Below, piece by piece: positions 16,880 to 25,149 of a stretch of 64,000 nucleotides of DNA. Every line of letters begins with the position of its first letter. Positions within the stretch are counted from its first letter, which is position 1. Made by a program: the position numbers and the translations under genes. The notes under the pieces are model-generated. The model saw only the letters and a list, made by a program, of their open reading frames with translations, was not told the DNA's origin and searched no databases. Origin of the DNA: DASWJZ01 sp963739005 (GTDB taxonomy: Bacteria > Pseudomonadota > Alphaproteobacteria > Rhizobiales > Afifellaceae). Where the stretch lies: positions 62,001-126,000 of the forward strand of contig CAVTYQ010000007.1 in NCBI GenBank assembly GCA_963739005.1, in the 5' to 3' direction.

Positions 16880-17061
16880 GCTGCCACGATCCGAAGGGGA
16901 GGCGCGGCGCCTGCCGCCCCCCAAACTTAGGCTCTTCGCGCGCTTAGACAAGCGTCGGCTCCCGATTGTCCCCGATACTGCCGCCGCGCTCCTGACATGG
17001 CGTCAGTTTTGCGCGCGAATCCGGGAGAGCGGATGCTGCCCAAGGGGGCGTTCGTTGTCTA

Positions 17062-17076
17062 GAACAAAATGGGAAC
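17062..17076 (-). promoter_or_regulatory. SOS (LexA) box upstream of uvrA
   Basis: GAAC-AAAATGG-GAAC is an exact match to the alphaproteobacterial LexA operator, a direct repeat GTTC-N7-GTTC read on the minus strand. It lies about 180 bases upstream of the uvrA start, in the spacer shared with the divergent VOC gene. uvrA is a known SOS gene, so LexA control is expected. Confidence 0.75.
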
Positions 17077-17170
17077 ACGTTGCGGCTATGGATCGCCGCG
17101 CGCCGAGGATAAGCTCTCTCCGCCGCCTCAGCGCGGCGGGGCGGGTAAAGCTCAGAAGCGCGAGGCGCGA

Positions 17171-17554
17171 ATGTCGGAGAGCAGTGTCAGCGTCCGCTAT
17201 TTGGTCGACGACGTCGAGGCGGCGATCGCCTGGTACACGACGCATCTCGGCTTTTCGGTTCTGACCAGCTATCCGCCCGCCTTCGCGGACGTGAAGCGGG
17301 GCGCACTCAGGCTGTTGCTCAGCGGGCCAACGAGCTCGGCCGGACGCCCGATGACCGACGGCGAGCGGCCGGGGCCGGGCGGCTGGAACCGCATCCACCT
17401 GATCGTCGACGACCTCGCCGCCCAGGTCGCGCGGCTCAAGGCCGAAGGCGTCACGTTCCGCAACGACATCGTCAGCGGGCCGGGCGGCTCGCAGGTGCTG
17501 ATCGTCGACCCGTCGGGGAATTTCGTGGAGCTGTTTCAGCCGAAGGGGCGGTGA
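17171..17554 (+). CDS. VOC-family (glyoxalase/bleomycin-resistance) protein
   Basis: This 127-residue protein has the paired beta-alpha-beta-beta-beta modules of the vicinal oxygen chelate fold. The first module begins VSVRYLVDDVEAAIAWYTTH and the second RIHLIVDDLAAQVARLK. It ends with the typical QVLIVDPSGNFVELFQP, which carries the last metal ligand (Glu). VOC proteins act on small substrates or bind drugs; the substrate is not predictable. The start at 17171 is chosen because the fold begins there; an open frame back to 17069 overlaps the SOS box. It is divergent from uvrA. Confidence 0.9.
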   Translation: MSESSVSVRYLVDDVEAAIAWYTTHLGFSVLTSYPPAFADVKRGALRLLLSGPTSSAGRPMTDGERPGPGGWNRIHLIVDDLAAQVARLKAEGVTFRNDIVSGPGGSQVLIVDPSGNFVELFQPKGR

Positions 17555-17751
17555 GCGAGGGGTTGCGACTGGCCGCAACCGTCGCCGCCTTTTGCTCACT
17601 GGCATCGGCCGGCGGGCGAACCCGGGTCGTGGGATGCTGCCGAAGTCAACTGTCACCGTAAGCATGGGTTTTAGGCGCACTTCGGACTTTGGCGACGTAC
17701 CTATGGCGACGATATACAACCTGTGATATTTCTCGCGAGGGAGAGTTGAAG
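17555..17751 (+). promoter_or_regulatory. Spacer with weak hairpin and the likely promoter of the three-gene cassette
   Basis: GGTTGCG (17561-17567) and CGCAACC (17574-17580) form a 7-bp hairpin behind the VOC gene, with TTTT nine bases later, a weak terminator. The rest turns AT-rich towards 17740, where GAGGGAGAG precedes the ATG at 17752. A promoter for the cassette should lie here, but no box is clear enough to name. Confidence 0.4.
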
Positions 17752-18243
17752 ATGTCTGACATGCCGGATGATCCGCACTCGCCTGAACCGGAGCGGCCGG
17801 ACAAGGATTTCCTGCAAAACGACATCAGCCGCGCCATCGAATTCCGCAAAGAATACTACAAATATGCGATCGGAATCGCGACGGCTCTTCTCGCGTTCAC
17901 TGTGTCGTTTCCGCCAAATCTTTCCAAGCTGGCATACCCAGGCCTCATCGTCCTGGCATGGATCGGGCTGGGCTTGGCTATCGTGGCTGGTGTGCTCGCA
18001 CACCTCCTGTGGGCTAAGTTCTTCGCAACCTGGCGTGACTTCGACAACCGCGGCAAACGAGACATGGGACGAGCCGTGCGACGGAAGATTACGTTCTGGC
18101 GCAGGTTCGCCGATCGTGTGCTGATAGCTGGACTGGCGGTCGGGGTGGCGTTTGTGGTGGCCTTTGCCGCGTCGAATATCGCAAACATAGCGATGAAATC
18201 GCCCGGTCCCGCCTCGAGCGAGAGCATGAGGCCGGTCTCATGA
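17752..18243 (+). CDS. Unrecognised three-helix membrane protein, first gene of an unknown cassette
   Basis: I do not recognise this family. The 163-residue product has a polar, Pro-rich N-terminus, an amphipathic stretch (DISRAIEFRKEYYKYA) and three probable membrane helices at about residues 38-53, 62-90 and 121-147. A basic loop (RGKRDMGRAVRRK) lies between helices two and three. The ATG at 17752 is preceded by a good Shine-Dalgarno-like sequence (GGGAGAG). Its stop overlaps the next gene by four bases (ATGA), so the two are coupled. GC content is lower than in neighbouring core genes, which suggests transfer. Confidence 0.72.
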   Translation: MSDMPDDPHSPEPERPDKDFLQNDISRAIEFRKEYYKYAIGIATALLAFTVSFPPNLSKLAYPGLIVLAWIGLGLAIVAGVLAHLLWAKFFATWRDFDNRGKRDMGRAVRRKITFWRRFADRVLIAGLAVGVAFVVAFAASNIANIAMKSPGPASSESMRPVS

Positions 18244-19118
18244 CGAAGAACTGGCAAAATAGGCGCAAGCGCCTCGTCGCGGATATCTGCGGCCAAGACA
18301 AGGACCTTGCGGCCTACCGCGATGCCGACGCCGATGTCATCGACGGAACGGTGCGCGGACGAAGCCCACATTCGAGCCGAGTCCAACGAGACGCTGGCGC
18401 ACGTGTTGTTTTCAACATCCCCGCGGTGCACGTCCGCGACTTCTGCCAAGCCGGCTATCAGAACCGCTATGATCTTGGGAGTAAGCTGTGTGTTGCGGAA
18501 TATGGAAAGGCTCCCAAGCGCGATCAGATAGACCGCACTTTGGCGACCGTATCAGGCGCGAAGGGGGAGAACCTATACTACGGTGCCGCGGAGCTGAACG
18601 GCGCGGGAGTCCGTTACTACGGAGATATTTGCCTAGTGCTGAAGCCGGCTTCCGTAGAACCCGATACCCTCGTTCTCGACCGCAATTCGTTCGACCTGAT
18701 GCGCAGTCCGATCGTCGATCGCATCCACTCCGATGCCGATGCAGTGACCGAAGTAGAAGAGTTGAAGGGAAGCTGGTCGGACGATATTGCAGACATGGCA
18801 GTCTGCAAAGTACTCGGTGAGCAGCCACGCCAGCGGAGGCTAATCACCACTGGCAAGATATCGGAAGGTCTCCTCGCCGATGAGGACTATGTCGAAGTCG
18901 TGCGCGAGGGATCTTTCGCCTGGAAAGATTTGGCGGAGGCACGAATTGCGGCCGCGGACGCCGGTGCGGACGGACGTGTCGCCGACCGCCTCAGCGTCGG
19001 ACCCATTCCCCGCCTCACCGAGCTGCTGTGGCGTCAGCGCCGCCGTTCGGCCGAGCGAGAGCTGGCGGCGTGCAAGGTCGAAGTGCGCACTGTCGTCACC
19101 TCTGGGCGAATGAGGTGA
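18240..19118 (+). CDS. Unrecognised 292-residue protein, second gene of the unknown cassette
   Basis: No family was recognised. There is no signal peptide or membrane helix. The N-terminal 50 residues look weakly conserved; the centre is well ordered, with VVFNIPAVHVRDFCQAGYQN (about 56-75), LYYGAAELNGAGVRYYGDIC (112-131) and then LVLKPASVEPDTLVLDRNSF (132-151). The C-terminal third has TTGKISEGLLADEDYVEVVR, followed by a strongly basic helix (LLWRQRRRSAERELAA). The YGDICLVLK/LDRNSFDL part faintly recalls ADP-ribosyltransferase-like folds, but I would not claim it. It overlaps the membrane-protein gene by four bases and is followed by the third gene after 3 bases. Confidence 0.72.
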   Translation: MTKNWQNRRKRLVADICGQDKDLAAYRDADADVIDGTVRGRSPHSSRVQRDAGARVVFNIPAVHVRDFCQAGYQNRYDLGSKLCVAEYGKAPKRDQIDRTLATVSGAKGENLYYGAAELNGAGVRYYGDICLVLKPASVEPDTLVLDRNSFDLMRSPIVDRIHSDADAVTEVEELKGSWSDDIADMAVCKVLGEQPRQRRLITTGKISEGLLADEDYVEVVREGSFAWKDLAEARIAAADAGADGRVADRLSVGPIPRLTELLWRQRRRSAERELAACKVEVRTVVTSGRMR

Positions 19119-19121
19119 GCC

Positions 19122-20372
19122 GTGGAAGAGGAGGCAGCACCACTTTGGCACATCGATGCGTTGGATGCGCGCGCGGGGCATGCGTTTGCGGCGTGGCGGG
19201 CAGCCGATCTTCACTCCGAGAATCTGGCGGTTGACGCGCCCGGCGTCTTCATTGGGCCGCCGTCGTTCAGCCCGGAGGCAGTATCGAGCCGAGCGGTCGG
19301 CCTTGCAGCCACACGCGCCTCAGCACAACTCGGTTTGGTTGTCGATGAGACGGAGGTGGGCTTCGCAACGCTCGGCGAGCTCGCCGAGTTTGTGCGCCGA
19401 CTATACCTCGGCGGGGGCGGAGGAGACGGCGGTGGGGGGATCGGCCCGGGCGTTCCTCCGTTGCCCGAAGGTGGCGGCCCGGAGTTCCCATACGAAGGCG
19501 GTCCGGCGGAACCGGACGCTGCGGTCTCCGAGTTGCTCACGTACTCCAGGAACTTCGGAGACACGATTAGCGATCTTAAGGTCGAGGCAGGGTCGCCGGT
19601 CAGCACTAAGAGTTTCAGATTGTTTCTCACCTCGCCGGCCGGAACTGCCGCCGCTTTTTCATTGCGGGAGGGCGCCGCGCTCCTTGTTTTCGAGATGATG
19701 AAGCGCGTTCCCTCGAACGGAAGCGAGGAGGATTTTCTCAGCTGGCGCCATGCAGCATTTCGGTTGGGGCGCGCGGTGGCGAAATTTGGCCTTTGGTGGG
19801 ACGTTTTAGATCGTCTTCACGCTACTATCGACCCGTTTGCGGCTCAGCTGCGGTCGAGCCGAATGGTAACGCGCCTTGACCTTCATGATCGGTACACCGA
19901 CGCCCCCTGGGTCATTCCGATGCTCTTCGGAGTTGGGCTGGACAATAGGGGGTACCGACCCGACAGGCCTTACTGGCTGCCCTTCCACTGGCAATTTGCC
20001 GGCGCCTTCGACCCTGTAAGCGATTTGGCGCTCTTCCCCACACCCACTGGTCTCGTGTGCCTTCCCCGCGGCGCTGGACAGCAGACAAGCGTCCTCGACA
20101 TGCTTTGCGCTGTCACTGCCTCGCCGGACCTCATTAAGAAGGATTTGATTCAAGCGCAAAGGACAGCCGAATTGTTGTTCTTTGCCGCCGCCTACCTTGC
20201 TGCGCCAGATGCACACGTCTCCGATTACTCGAGCCGGCGCCTTGCGTTTGCGGAGCAAAGGCGAGCAACACAAGCTGGCATTGCGTGGCTTGCGGATCAG
20301 TTCCCGAAGCGCGCCTTTCCGTATGCGCTGGAGGACGCGATAAAGAATTCCGCATTGCTTCGTTACGCGTGA
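19122..20372 (+). CDS. Unrecognised 416-residue protein, third gene of the unknown cassette
   Basis: No family was recognised. The likely start is the GTG at 19122, preceded by GAGGTGAG and lying 3 bases after the second gene. Residues 1-95 form an N-terminal region with LWHIDALDARAGHAF; residues 97-125 are a Gly/Pro-rich flexible linker; residues 130-416 form a larger domain with FLSWRHAAFRLGRAVAKFGL and PWVIPMLFGVGLDN, ending in a helical part. No signal peptide or membrane helix is seen. Two domains joined by a disordered linker suggest a protein that couples a binding part with an effector or sensor part. Confidence 0.7.
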   Translation: MEEEAAPLWHIDALDARAGHAFAAWRAADLHSENLAVDAPGVFIGPPSFSPEAVSSRAVGLAATRASAQLGLVVDETEVGFATLGELAEFVRRLYLGGGGGDGGGGIGPGVPPLPEGGGPEFPYEGGPAEPDAAVSELLTYSRNFGDTISDLKVEAGSPVSTKSFRLFLTSPAGTAAAFSLREGAALLVFEMMKRVPSNGSEEDFLSWRHAAFRLGRAVAKFGLWWDVLDRLHATIDPFAAQLRSSRMVTRLDLHDRYTDAPWVIPMLFGVGLDNRGYRPDRPYWLPFHWQFAGAFDPVSDLALFPTPTGLVCLPRGAGQQTSVLDMLCAVTASPDLIKKDLIQAQRTAELLFFAAAYLAAPDAHVSDYSSRRLAFAEQRRATQAGIAWLADQFPKRAFPYALEDAIKNSALLRYA

Positions 20373-20437
20373 CTACGCGGCCCACGTGCCGCTTCCCACA
20401 TGGACTTTTGCCGAGAGAGCCTGGATGAACAGGCGGC

Positions 20438-20555
20438 ATGAAACGCATCAGCTTCCTCTCCTTCGGTCATTGGACCCGTCGCCCCAGTCGCAGGTGCGCT
20501 CGGCCTCCGACGCGCTACTGCAATCGATCGAGCACCGTCGCGGCGGAGAGGGCGT
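20438..20555 (+). pseudogene. Relic of the 5' end of an LLM-class oxidoreductase gene
   Basis: From the ATG at 20438 this stretch is a near copy of 21262-21380, the start of the intact luciferase-like gene. Shared blocks include ATGAAACGCATC, CTCTCCTTCGGTCA and CTTGCAATCGATCGAG-like sequence. One C is missing near 20477, which shifts the frame; after restoring it the copy would read WTPSPQSQVRSASDALLQSIE. Similarity fades after about 20555, just before the GST gene. It is a truncated duplicate, not a gene. Confidence 0.75.
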
Positions 20556-20578
20556 CATGCAATCACCGGAGCCTTCCA

Positions 20579-21265
20579 ATGACCCCCACCATCACCGCCT
20601 TTGAGCGCTCGCCCGATGGCGGCAGCGGACTGGCGCGCGATACGCGCGTTCGCTGGGCGCTGGAGGAAGTGGGCCAGCCCTACGAGGTTCGTGGTGTTTC
20701 GTTCAGCGCGCTGAAGCAACCCGCGCATCTGGCGCTGCATCCGTTCGGGCAGATTCCGACCTACGAAGAAGGCGATCTCGCGCTGTTCGAAACGGGGTCG
20801 ATCGTGTTCCATATCGCGGAGCGCCATGCGGGCCTCCTGCCGCCCGATACCGAAGATGGGGCGAATGCGCGGGCACGGGCGATCACATGGATGTTCGCCG
20901 CGGTGAGCACGGTGGAGCCGCCGATCCTTGAATTTGCAAACGCCAAGCTCCTTGAGAGCGACAAGCCTTGGTCCGCCGAGCGCATGCCTCTGGTCGTGGA
21001 TCGCGTCCGCGACCGGCTGCGCCAGCTTTCCGCTCACCTTCTTGCCGGCCGAAGCCTCGGCGAAGGCGGGGGCGACGCCGACTGGCTCGACGGGCGTTTT
21101 AGCGCGGGCGACCTGATGATGGTGCATGTGCTGCAGCGGCTGAAACCATCCGGCATTCTGGCGGAATTTCCGATCCTCGCCGCCTATGTCGCCCGCGGCG
21201 AAGCGCGGCCCGCCTACAAGCGGGCTTTCGCCGCGCAATTGGCGGCTAACACCGGCAAAAAATGA
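20579..21265 (+). CDS. Glutathione S-transferase family protein
   Basis: The 228-residue product has an N-terminal thioredoxin-like domain with DTRVRWALEEVGQPYEV, HPFGQIPTYEEG (the cis-proline loop) and ALFETGSIVFHIAE (the glutathione-binding Glu-Thr/Ser). A helical C-terminal domain follows, ending in a typical FPILAAYVARGEARPAYKRA. The ATG at 20579 is chosen over the longer frame from 20438, whose first part is the frameshifted relic. The stop overlaps the start of the LLM gene by four bases (ATGA), so both are translated as a unit. Confidence 0.9.
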   Translation: MTPTITAFERSPDGGSGLARDTRVRWALEEVGQPYEVRGVSFSALKQPAHLALHPFGQIPTYEEGDLALFETGSIVFHIAERHAGLLPPDTEDGANARARAITWMFAAVSTVEPPILEFANAKLLESDKPWSAERMPLVVDRVRDRLRQLSAHLLAGRSLGEGGGDADWLDGRFSAGDLMMVHVLQRLKPSGILAEFPILAAYVARGEARPAYKRAFAAQLAANTGKK

Positions 21266-22284
21266 AACGCATCGGCTTTCTCTCCTTCGGTCACTGGACC
21301 CCGTCGCCGCATTCCGAGGTGCGGACGGCGTCCGACGCGCTCTTGCAATCGATCGAGCTTGCGATAGCGGCGGAGGAGGTCGGCGCGGACGGGGCGTATT
21401 TCCGGGTGCATCATTTCGCCCGCCAGCTCGGCTCGCCATTTCCGCTGCTCGCGGCTTGCGGGGCGCGGACCAAGCGCATCGAGCTCGGCACCGCGGTCAT
21501 CGACATGCGCTATGAGAACCCGCTCTATATGGCGGAGGACGCGGGCGCGGCCGATCTCATCGCCGGCGGGCGCCTGCAGCTCGGCATCAGCCGCGGCTCG
21601 CCCGAGCAGGTGATCGACGGCTGGCGCACCTTCGGCTACGCGCCGCCTGAGGGGATGAGCGATGCCGACATGGCGCGGCAGCACGCGGAGGTGTTCCTCG
21701 AGGTGCTGCGCGGCGAGGGCTTTGCCGAGCCGAACCCGCGGCCGATGTTTCCGAACCCGCCGGGGCTCTTGCGCGTCGAGCCGCACTCACCGGGGTTGCG
21801 CGAAAGAATCTGGTGGGGGGCGGCGACCAACGCCACGGCGGAATGGGCGGCGAAGCTCGGCATGAATTTGCAGAGCTCGACGCTGAAATTCGACGAGACG
21901 GTCGAGCCCTTCCACATCCAGCAGGCGAAGCAGATCCGCGCCTACCGCGAGGCCTGGAAGGCGGCCGGGCATACGCGCCAGCCCCGCGTCTCCGTCAGCC
22001 GCTCGATCTTCGCGCTCGTCGACGATCGCGACCGCATGTATTTCGGAAGGGATCGCGAGAGCCAGGACCAGATCGGCATGATCGACGAGAACACGCGGGC
22101 GATCTTCGGCAAGAGCTACGCCGCCGAGCCGGACAGCCTCATCGATGAACTCAAGCAAGACGAGGCGATCGCCGAGGCCGACACGCTGCTCCTGACCGTG
22201 CCTAACCAGCTCGGCGTCGACTACAACGCCCATGTCATCGAAGCGATCCTGAAACACGTCGCGCCGGGGCTTGGGTGGCGGTGA
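21262..22284 (+). CDS. LLM-class flavin-dependent oxidoreductase
   Basis: This 340-residue protein belongs to the luciferase-like monooxygenase class, which uses reduced flavin to act on small organic substrates. It shows AIAAEEVGADGAYFRVHHF near the start, then the core strands of the TIM barrel (IELGTAVIDMRYENPLYMAE) and LIAGGRLQLGISRGSPEQV. The substrate is unknown; members of this type are found beside GST or nitroreductase genes, as here. It overlaps the GST gene by four bases and has no gene behind it on the same strand for 139 bases. Confidence 0.9.
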   Translation: MKRIGFLSFGHWTPSPHSEVRTASDALLQSIELAIAAEEVGADGAYFRVHHFARQLGSPFPLLAACGARTKRIELGTAVIDMRYENPLYMAEDAGAADLIAGGRLQLGISRGSPEQVIDGWRTFGYAPPEGMSDADMARQHAEVFLEVLRGEGFAEPNPRPMFPNPPGLLRVEPHSPGLRERIWWGAATNATAEWAAKLGMNLQSSTLKFDETVEPFHIQQAKQIRAYREAWKAAGHTRQPRVSVSRSIFALVDDRDRMYFGRDRESQDQIGMIDENTRAIFGKSYAAEPDSLIDELKQDEAIAEADTLLLTVPNQLGVDYNAHVIEAILKHVAPGLGWR

Positions 22285-22423
22285 GCTGACAGCGCGATGG
22301 AGGAAGCGCAGGCCTCTCGCAAAACTGCCGTGAAACGCGGGTAATGAACCCAACGCGGCCCGGAAAGTCCCGCGCGAAATCGCACACGGGGGGCCGGCTC
22401 ATTCGCGTTTCAGGAGGCGTCAC

Positions 22424-24409
22424 ATGTTTCGGAAAAGCCTGCGGGCGCCGCTGGTGACGCGCCGCCAATTCGTCGCCGGCTCAGCGGCCGGCGCACTTGT
22501 TGCGCTGCATCCATTCTCGGCTTCCGCGCAAGCCGGGCAGGCGCATCTGCGCCTGATCGAGACGACGGACCTGCACGTCCACGTCTTCCCTTATGACTAT
22601 TACGCCGACAAGCCGAGCGACACGGTGGGCACGGCCCGCACGGCGACGCTCATTCGCGCCGTCCGCGCCGAGGCGACCAACTCCATCCTGCTCGACAACG
22701 GCGACTTCCTGCAAGGCAACCCGATGGGCGACTACATCGCCTACGAACGCGGAATGCATGAGGGCGACGTGCATCCGATCATCACGGCGATGAACGTGCT
22801 CGGCATCGAGTGCTCGACGCTCGGCAACCACGAGTTCAATTACGGGCTCGACTTCATGGACAAGGTGCTGGCGGGAGCGAAATATCCGATCGTCTGCGCC
22901 AATCTCGCCAAGGGGACGCTTGCGTCCTCGCCGCGCGACGATGCGCTCTATCTCAAGCCCTATACCATCATCGAAAAGACGGTGACGGACGGCGCCGGCG
23001 TGACGCACACGTTGAAGATCGGGCTGATCGGCTTCGTGCCGCCGCAGATCATGCTCTGGGACGCGGGGCATCTCGACGGCAAGGTGATGACGCGCGACAT
23101 CGTCGAAGCGGCGAAGGCCTGGGTGCCGGAGCTGCGCGAAGCGGGCGCCGACATCGTCGTCGCGCTTTCCCATTCCGGCATCGACGCCGCTGGCCCCTCC
23201 GACGGCATGGAGAACGCCTCGCTCTATCTCGCGGGCGTCGAGGGCGTCGACGCGGTCTTCACCGGGCATCAGCATCTCGTCTTCCCGGGCCCGAATTTCG
23301 ACGGCCTCGCCGGTGTCGATTCCACGAACGGCGCACTGATGGGGAAGCCGGGCGTCATGGGCGGCTTCTGGGGCTCGCACATGGGGCTGATCGACCTGCT
23401 CCTGGAGCAGGACGGCGGCAAGTGGCGCGTCGCCTCGTTTACCAGCGAGGCGCGGCCAATCTACAAGCGCGACGAGAACCGCAAAATCGTGCCGCTGGTG
23501 GAGAGCCAGCAGGATATCCTCGACGCTGTGAAGGCCGACCACGAGGCGACGCTCGCCTATGTGCGCCGGCCGGTCGGCAAGACCTCGGCGCCGCTCTATT
23601 CCTATTTCGCGCTCGTCGCCGACGATCCGTCGGTGCAGATCGTGAGCCAGGCGCAGACCTGGTATGTGAGCCAGATCATGGCCAAGACGGAGTGGAAGGA
23701 TCTGCCGATCCTTTCCGCGGCGGCGCCGTTCAAGGCCGGCGGGCGGAGCGGGCCGGAGTACTATACGGACGTTCCGGCCGGCGACATCGCCATCAAGAAC
23801 GTCGCCGACCTCTATCTCTATCCGAACACGTTGCAGGCGGTGCTCATCACCGGCGCGGACGTGAGGGAATGGCTGGAGCGCTCAGCGGGCATCTTCAACC
23901 AGGTGACGCCCGGGGCAAAGGATGCGCCGCTCATCGACGCGTCGTTCCCGAGCTACAATTTCGACGTGATCGACGGGGTGACCTACGCGATCGATGTCAG
24001 CCAGGCCTCGCGCTACGACAAGGACGGGAAGCTTCAGAACCCCGACGCGCACCGCATCGTCGACCTGATGTTCGACGGCAAGCCGATCGATCCGGCGCAA
24101 AAATTCGTGGTCGCGACGAACAACTACCGGGCAGGGGGCGGCGGCGGCTTCCCCGGCATCGGGCCGGACAAGGTGATCTTCCAGGGGCCCGACACCAACC
24201 GCGACATCATCGTGCGCTACATCGTCGACAAGGGCACCATCAACCCCTCCGCCGACGCCAACTGGCGGCTGAAGCCGCTGCCCGGCACGACGGTCGTGTT
24301 CGAGACCGGGCCTAAGGCGAAGGATTTCGTCGACCAGGTGACGGCGGTGAAGATCGAGCCGGCGGGCGACGGGGCGGAGGGTTTTGCGCTCTACCGGATC
24401 GCGCTGTAG
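22424..24409 (+). CDS. cpdB: 2',3'-cyclic-nucleotide 2'-phosphodiesterase / 3'-nucleotidase, periplasmic
   Basis: CpdB hydrolyses 2',3'-cyclic nucleotides and 3'-nucleotides in the periplasm so that nucleosides can be taken up. The 661-residue product has a Tat-type signal (TRRQFVAGSAAGALVAL) ending near residue 36. The metallophosphatase domain carries IETTDLHVHVFPYDY, LLDNGDFLQGNP, LGNHEFNYG, ALSHSG and FTGHQHLVFPG, which supply the metal ligands. The C-terminal nucleotidase domain has NNYRAGGGGGFPG, the substrate-binding loop. It stands alone; the BMP-type nucleoside importer at 51780-56520 could take up its products. Confidence 0.93.
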   Translation: MFRKSLRAPLVTRRQFVAGSAAGALVALHPFSASAQAGQAHLRLIETTDLHVHVFPYDYYADKPSDTVGTARTATLIRAVRAEATNSILLDNGDFLQGNPMGDYIAYERGMHEGDVHPIITAMNVLGIECSTLGNHEFNYGLDFMDKVLAGAKYPIVCANLAKGTLASSPRDDALYLKPYTIIEKTVTDGAGVTHTLKIGLIGFVPPQIMLWDAGHLDGKVMTRDIVEAAKAWVPELREAGADIVVALSHSGIDAAGPSDGMENASLYLAGVEGVDAVFTGHQHLVFPGPNFDGLAGVDSTNGALMGKPGVMGGFWGSHMGLIDLLLEQDGGKWRVASFTSEARPIYKRDENRKIVPLVESQQDILDAVKADHEATLAYVRRPVGKTSAPLYSYFALVADDPSVQIVSQAQTWYVSQIMAKTEWKDLPILSAAAPFKAGGRSGPEYYTDVPAGDIAIKNVADLYLYPNTLQAVLITGADVREWLERSAGIFNQVTPGAKDAPLIDASFPSYNFDVIDGVTYAIDVSQASRYDKDGKLQNPDAHRIVDLMFDGKPIDPAQKFVVATNNYRAGGGGGFPGIGPDKVIFQGPDTNRDIIVRYIVDKGTINPSADANWRLKPLPGTTVVFETGPKAKDFVDQVTAVKIEPAGDGAEGFALYRIAL

Positions 24410-24448
24410 CGGGTCGGGCGCCAGAGCCTGAAATTCGGGGCGTGCTTG

Positions 24449-24877
24449 TCAGAGCGCGGGCACGCTCCATTTCAATCCGGGGAAGCGGGCGAAGTCGCGG
24501 TCGAGCGTGATCCACTCGCACCCCCATTCGATTGCGAGCGCGGCATACCAGGCGTCGGTGACGCGCGGCCCGCGAATATCGGCTTCCACGCAGAGCCGCT
24601 TGAAGATGTCCCAGTGGCGCTCGCCGGGCTCGACGATCTGGCAATGAGGCTGGCCGAGAAGGTGGTCGCAAAAGGCAAATGCCTCATCTCGGGATGCGGA
24701 CGACCGTTGTAGACGTATGTTCGTGGTGACCCGGACCAACGCGGCCAGCGCGAGTGTCGAAATGCCAAAGCGCGTGTCGCCGGATACAACTTGTTCAAGC
24801 CATGGCTTGCAGAGTGCGTGCTCCGGCACATCCCGCCGAAAGGCGTAGATGAGAACGTTCACATCGGGGAGGATCAT
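24449..24877 (-). CDS. vapC: VapC-type PIN-domain toxin
   Basis: PIN-domain toxins cut RNA when released from their antitoxin. The 142-residue protein begins MILPDVNVLIYAF with the first catalytic Asp at residue 5 and has ISTLALAALVRVTTN near residue 40. It ends with VTDAWYAALAIEWGCEWITLDRDF, which supplies two further acidic residues. Its start overlaps the antitoxin stop by four bases. With the palindrome upstream of the antitoxin, this looks like a complete, functional type II system. RNA target unknown. Confidence 0.9.
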   Translation of the reverse strand: MILPDVNVLIYAFRRDVPEHALCKPWLEQVVSGDTRFGISTLALAALVRVTTNIRLQRSSASRDEAFAFCDHLLGQPHCQIVEPGERHWDIFKRLCVEADIRGPRVTDAWYAALAIEWGCEWITLDRDFARFPGLKWSVPAL

Positions 24878-25149
24878 CTAAAGCCGCGATTGAGACGCTC
24901 GATATATTCGAGGTCTTCCATCTCCTGGATGGACGCGTTGTTGCTGATATCGATGCCCGGATAAAACCCGCCCGTCGCCGAGCTCACCGGAAGCGGGCCC
25001 CGCGGCTTCGGCTTCGCCTTCCGCTTTGCAACTACCGTGCTGAGCCCTTCCTCAATCAGCGACGTCAGAGTCCGCCCTTCCGCGGCGGCCTTGCGGCGCG
25101 CGCGGTTCATCAATTCGTCGGGCAGGCGGACGGTGGTTCGCTCGGTCAT
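24874..25149 (-). CDS. vapB: VapB-type ribbon-helix-helix antitoxin
   Basis: The 91-residue protein has an N-terminal ribbon-helix-helix fold (TERTTVRLPDELMNRARRKA, then EGRTLTSLIEEGL) that binds DNA and a C-terminal part that should wrap the toxin. It is the first gene of a two-gene operon with vapC, overlapping it by four bases. The start at 25149 abuts the inverted repeat at 25156-25176, which is the likely autoregulatory operator. Confidence 0.88.
   Translation of the reverse strand: MTERTTVRLPDELMNRARRKAAAEGRTLTSLIEEGLSTVVAKRKAKPKPRGPLPVSSATGGFYPGIDISNNASIQEMEDLEYIERLNRGFR

Noticed and set aside
20438..20578. N-terminal extension of the GST protein
   Set aside because: The stretch is the frameshifted relic of the LLM gene; the GST fold begins at 20579.
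22810..24315. 501-residue open frame inside cpdB
   Set aside because: Same strand but shifted frame; Arg-rich and without motifs, while cpdB has all its metal-binding motifs.
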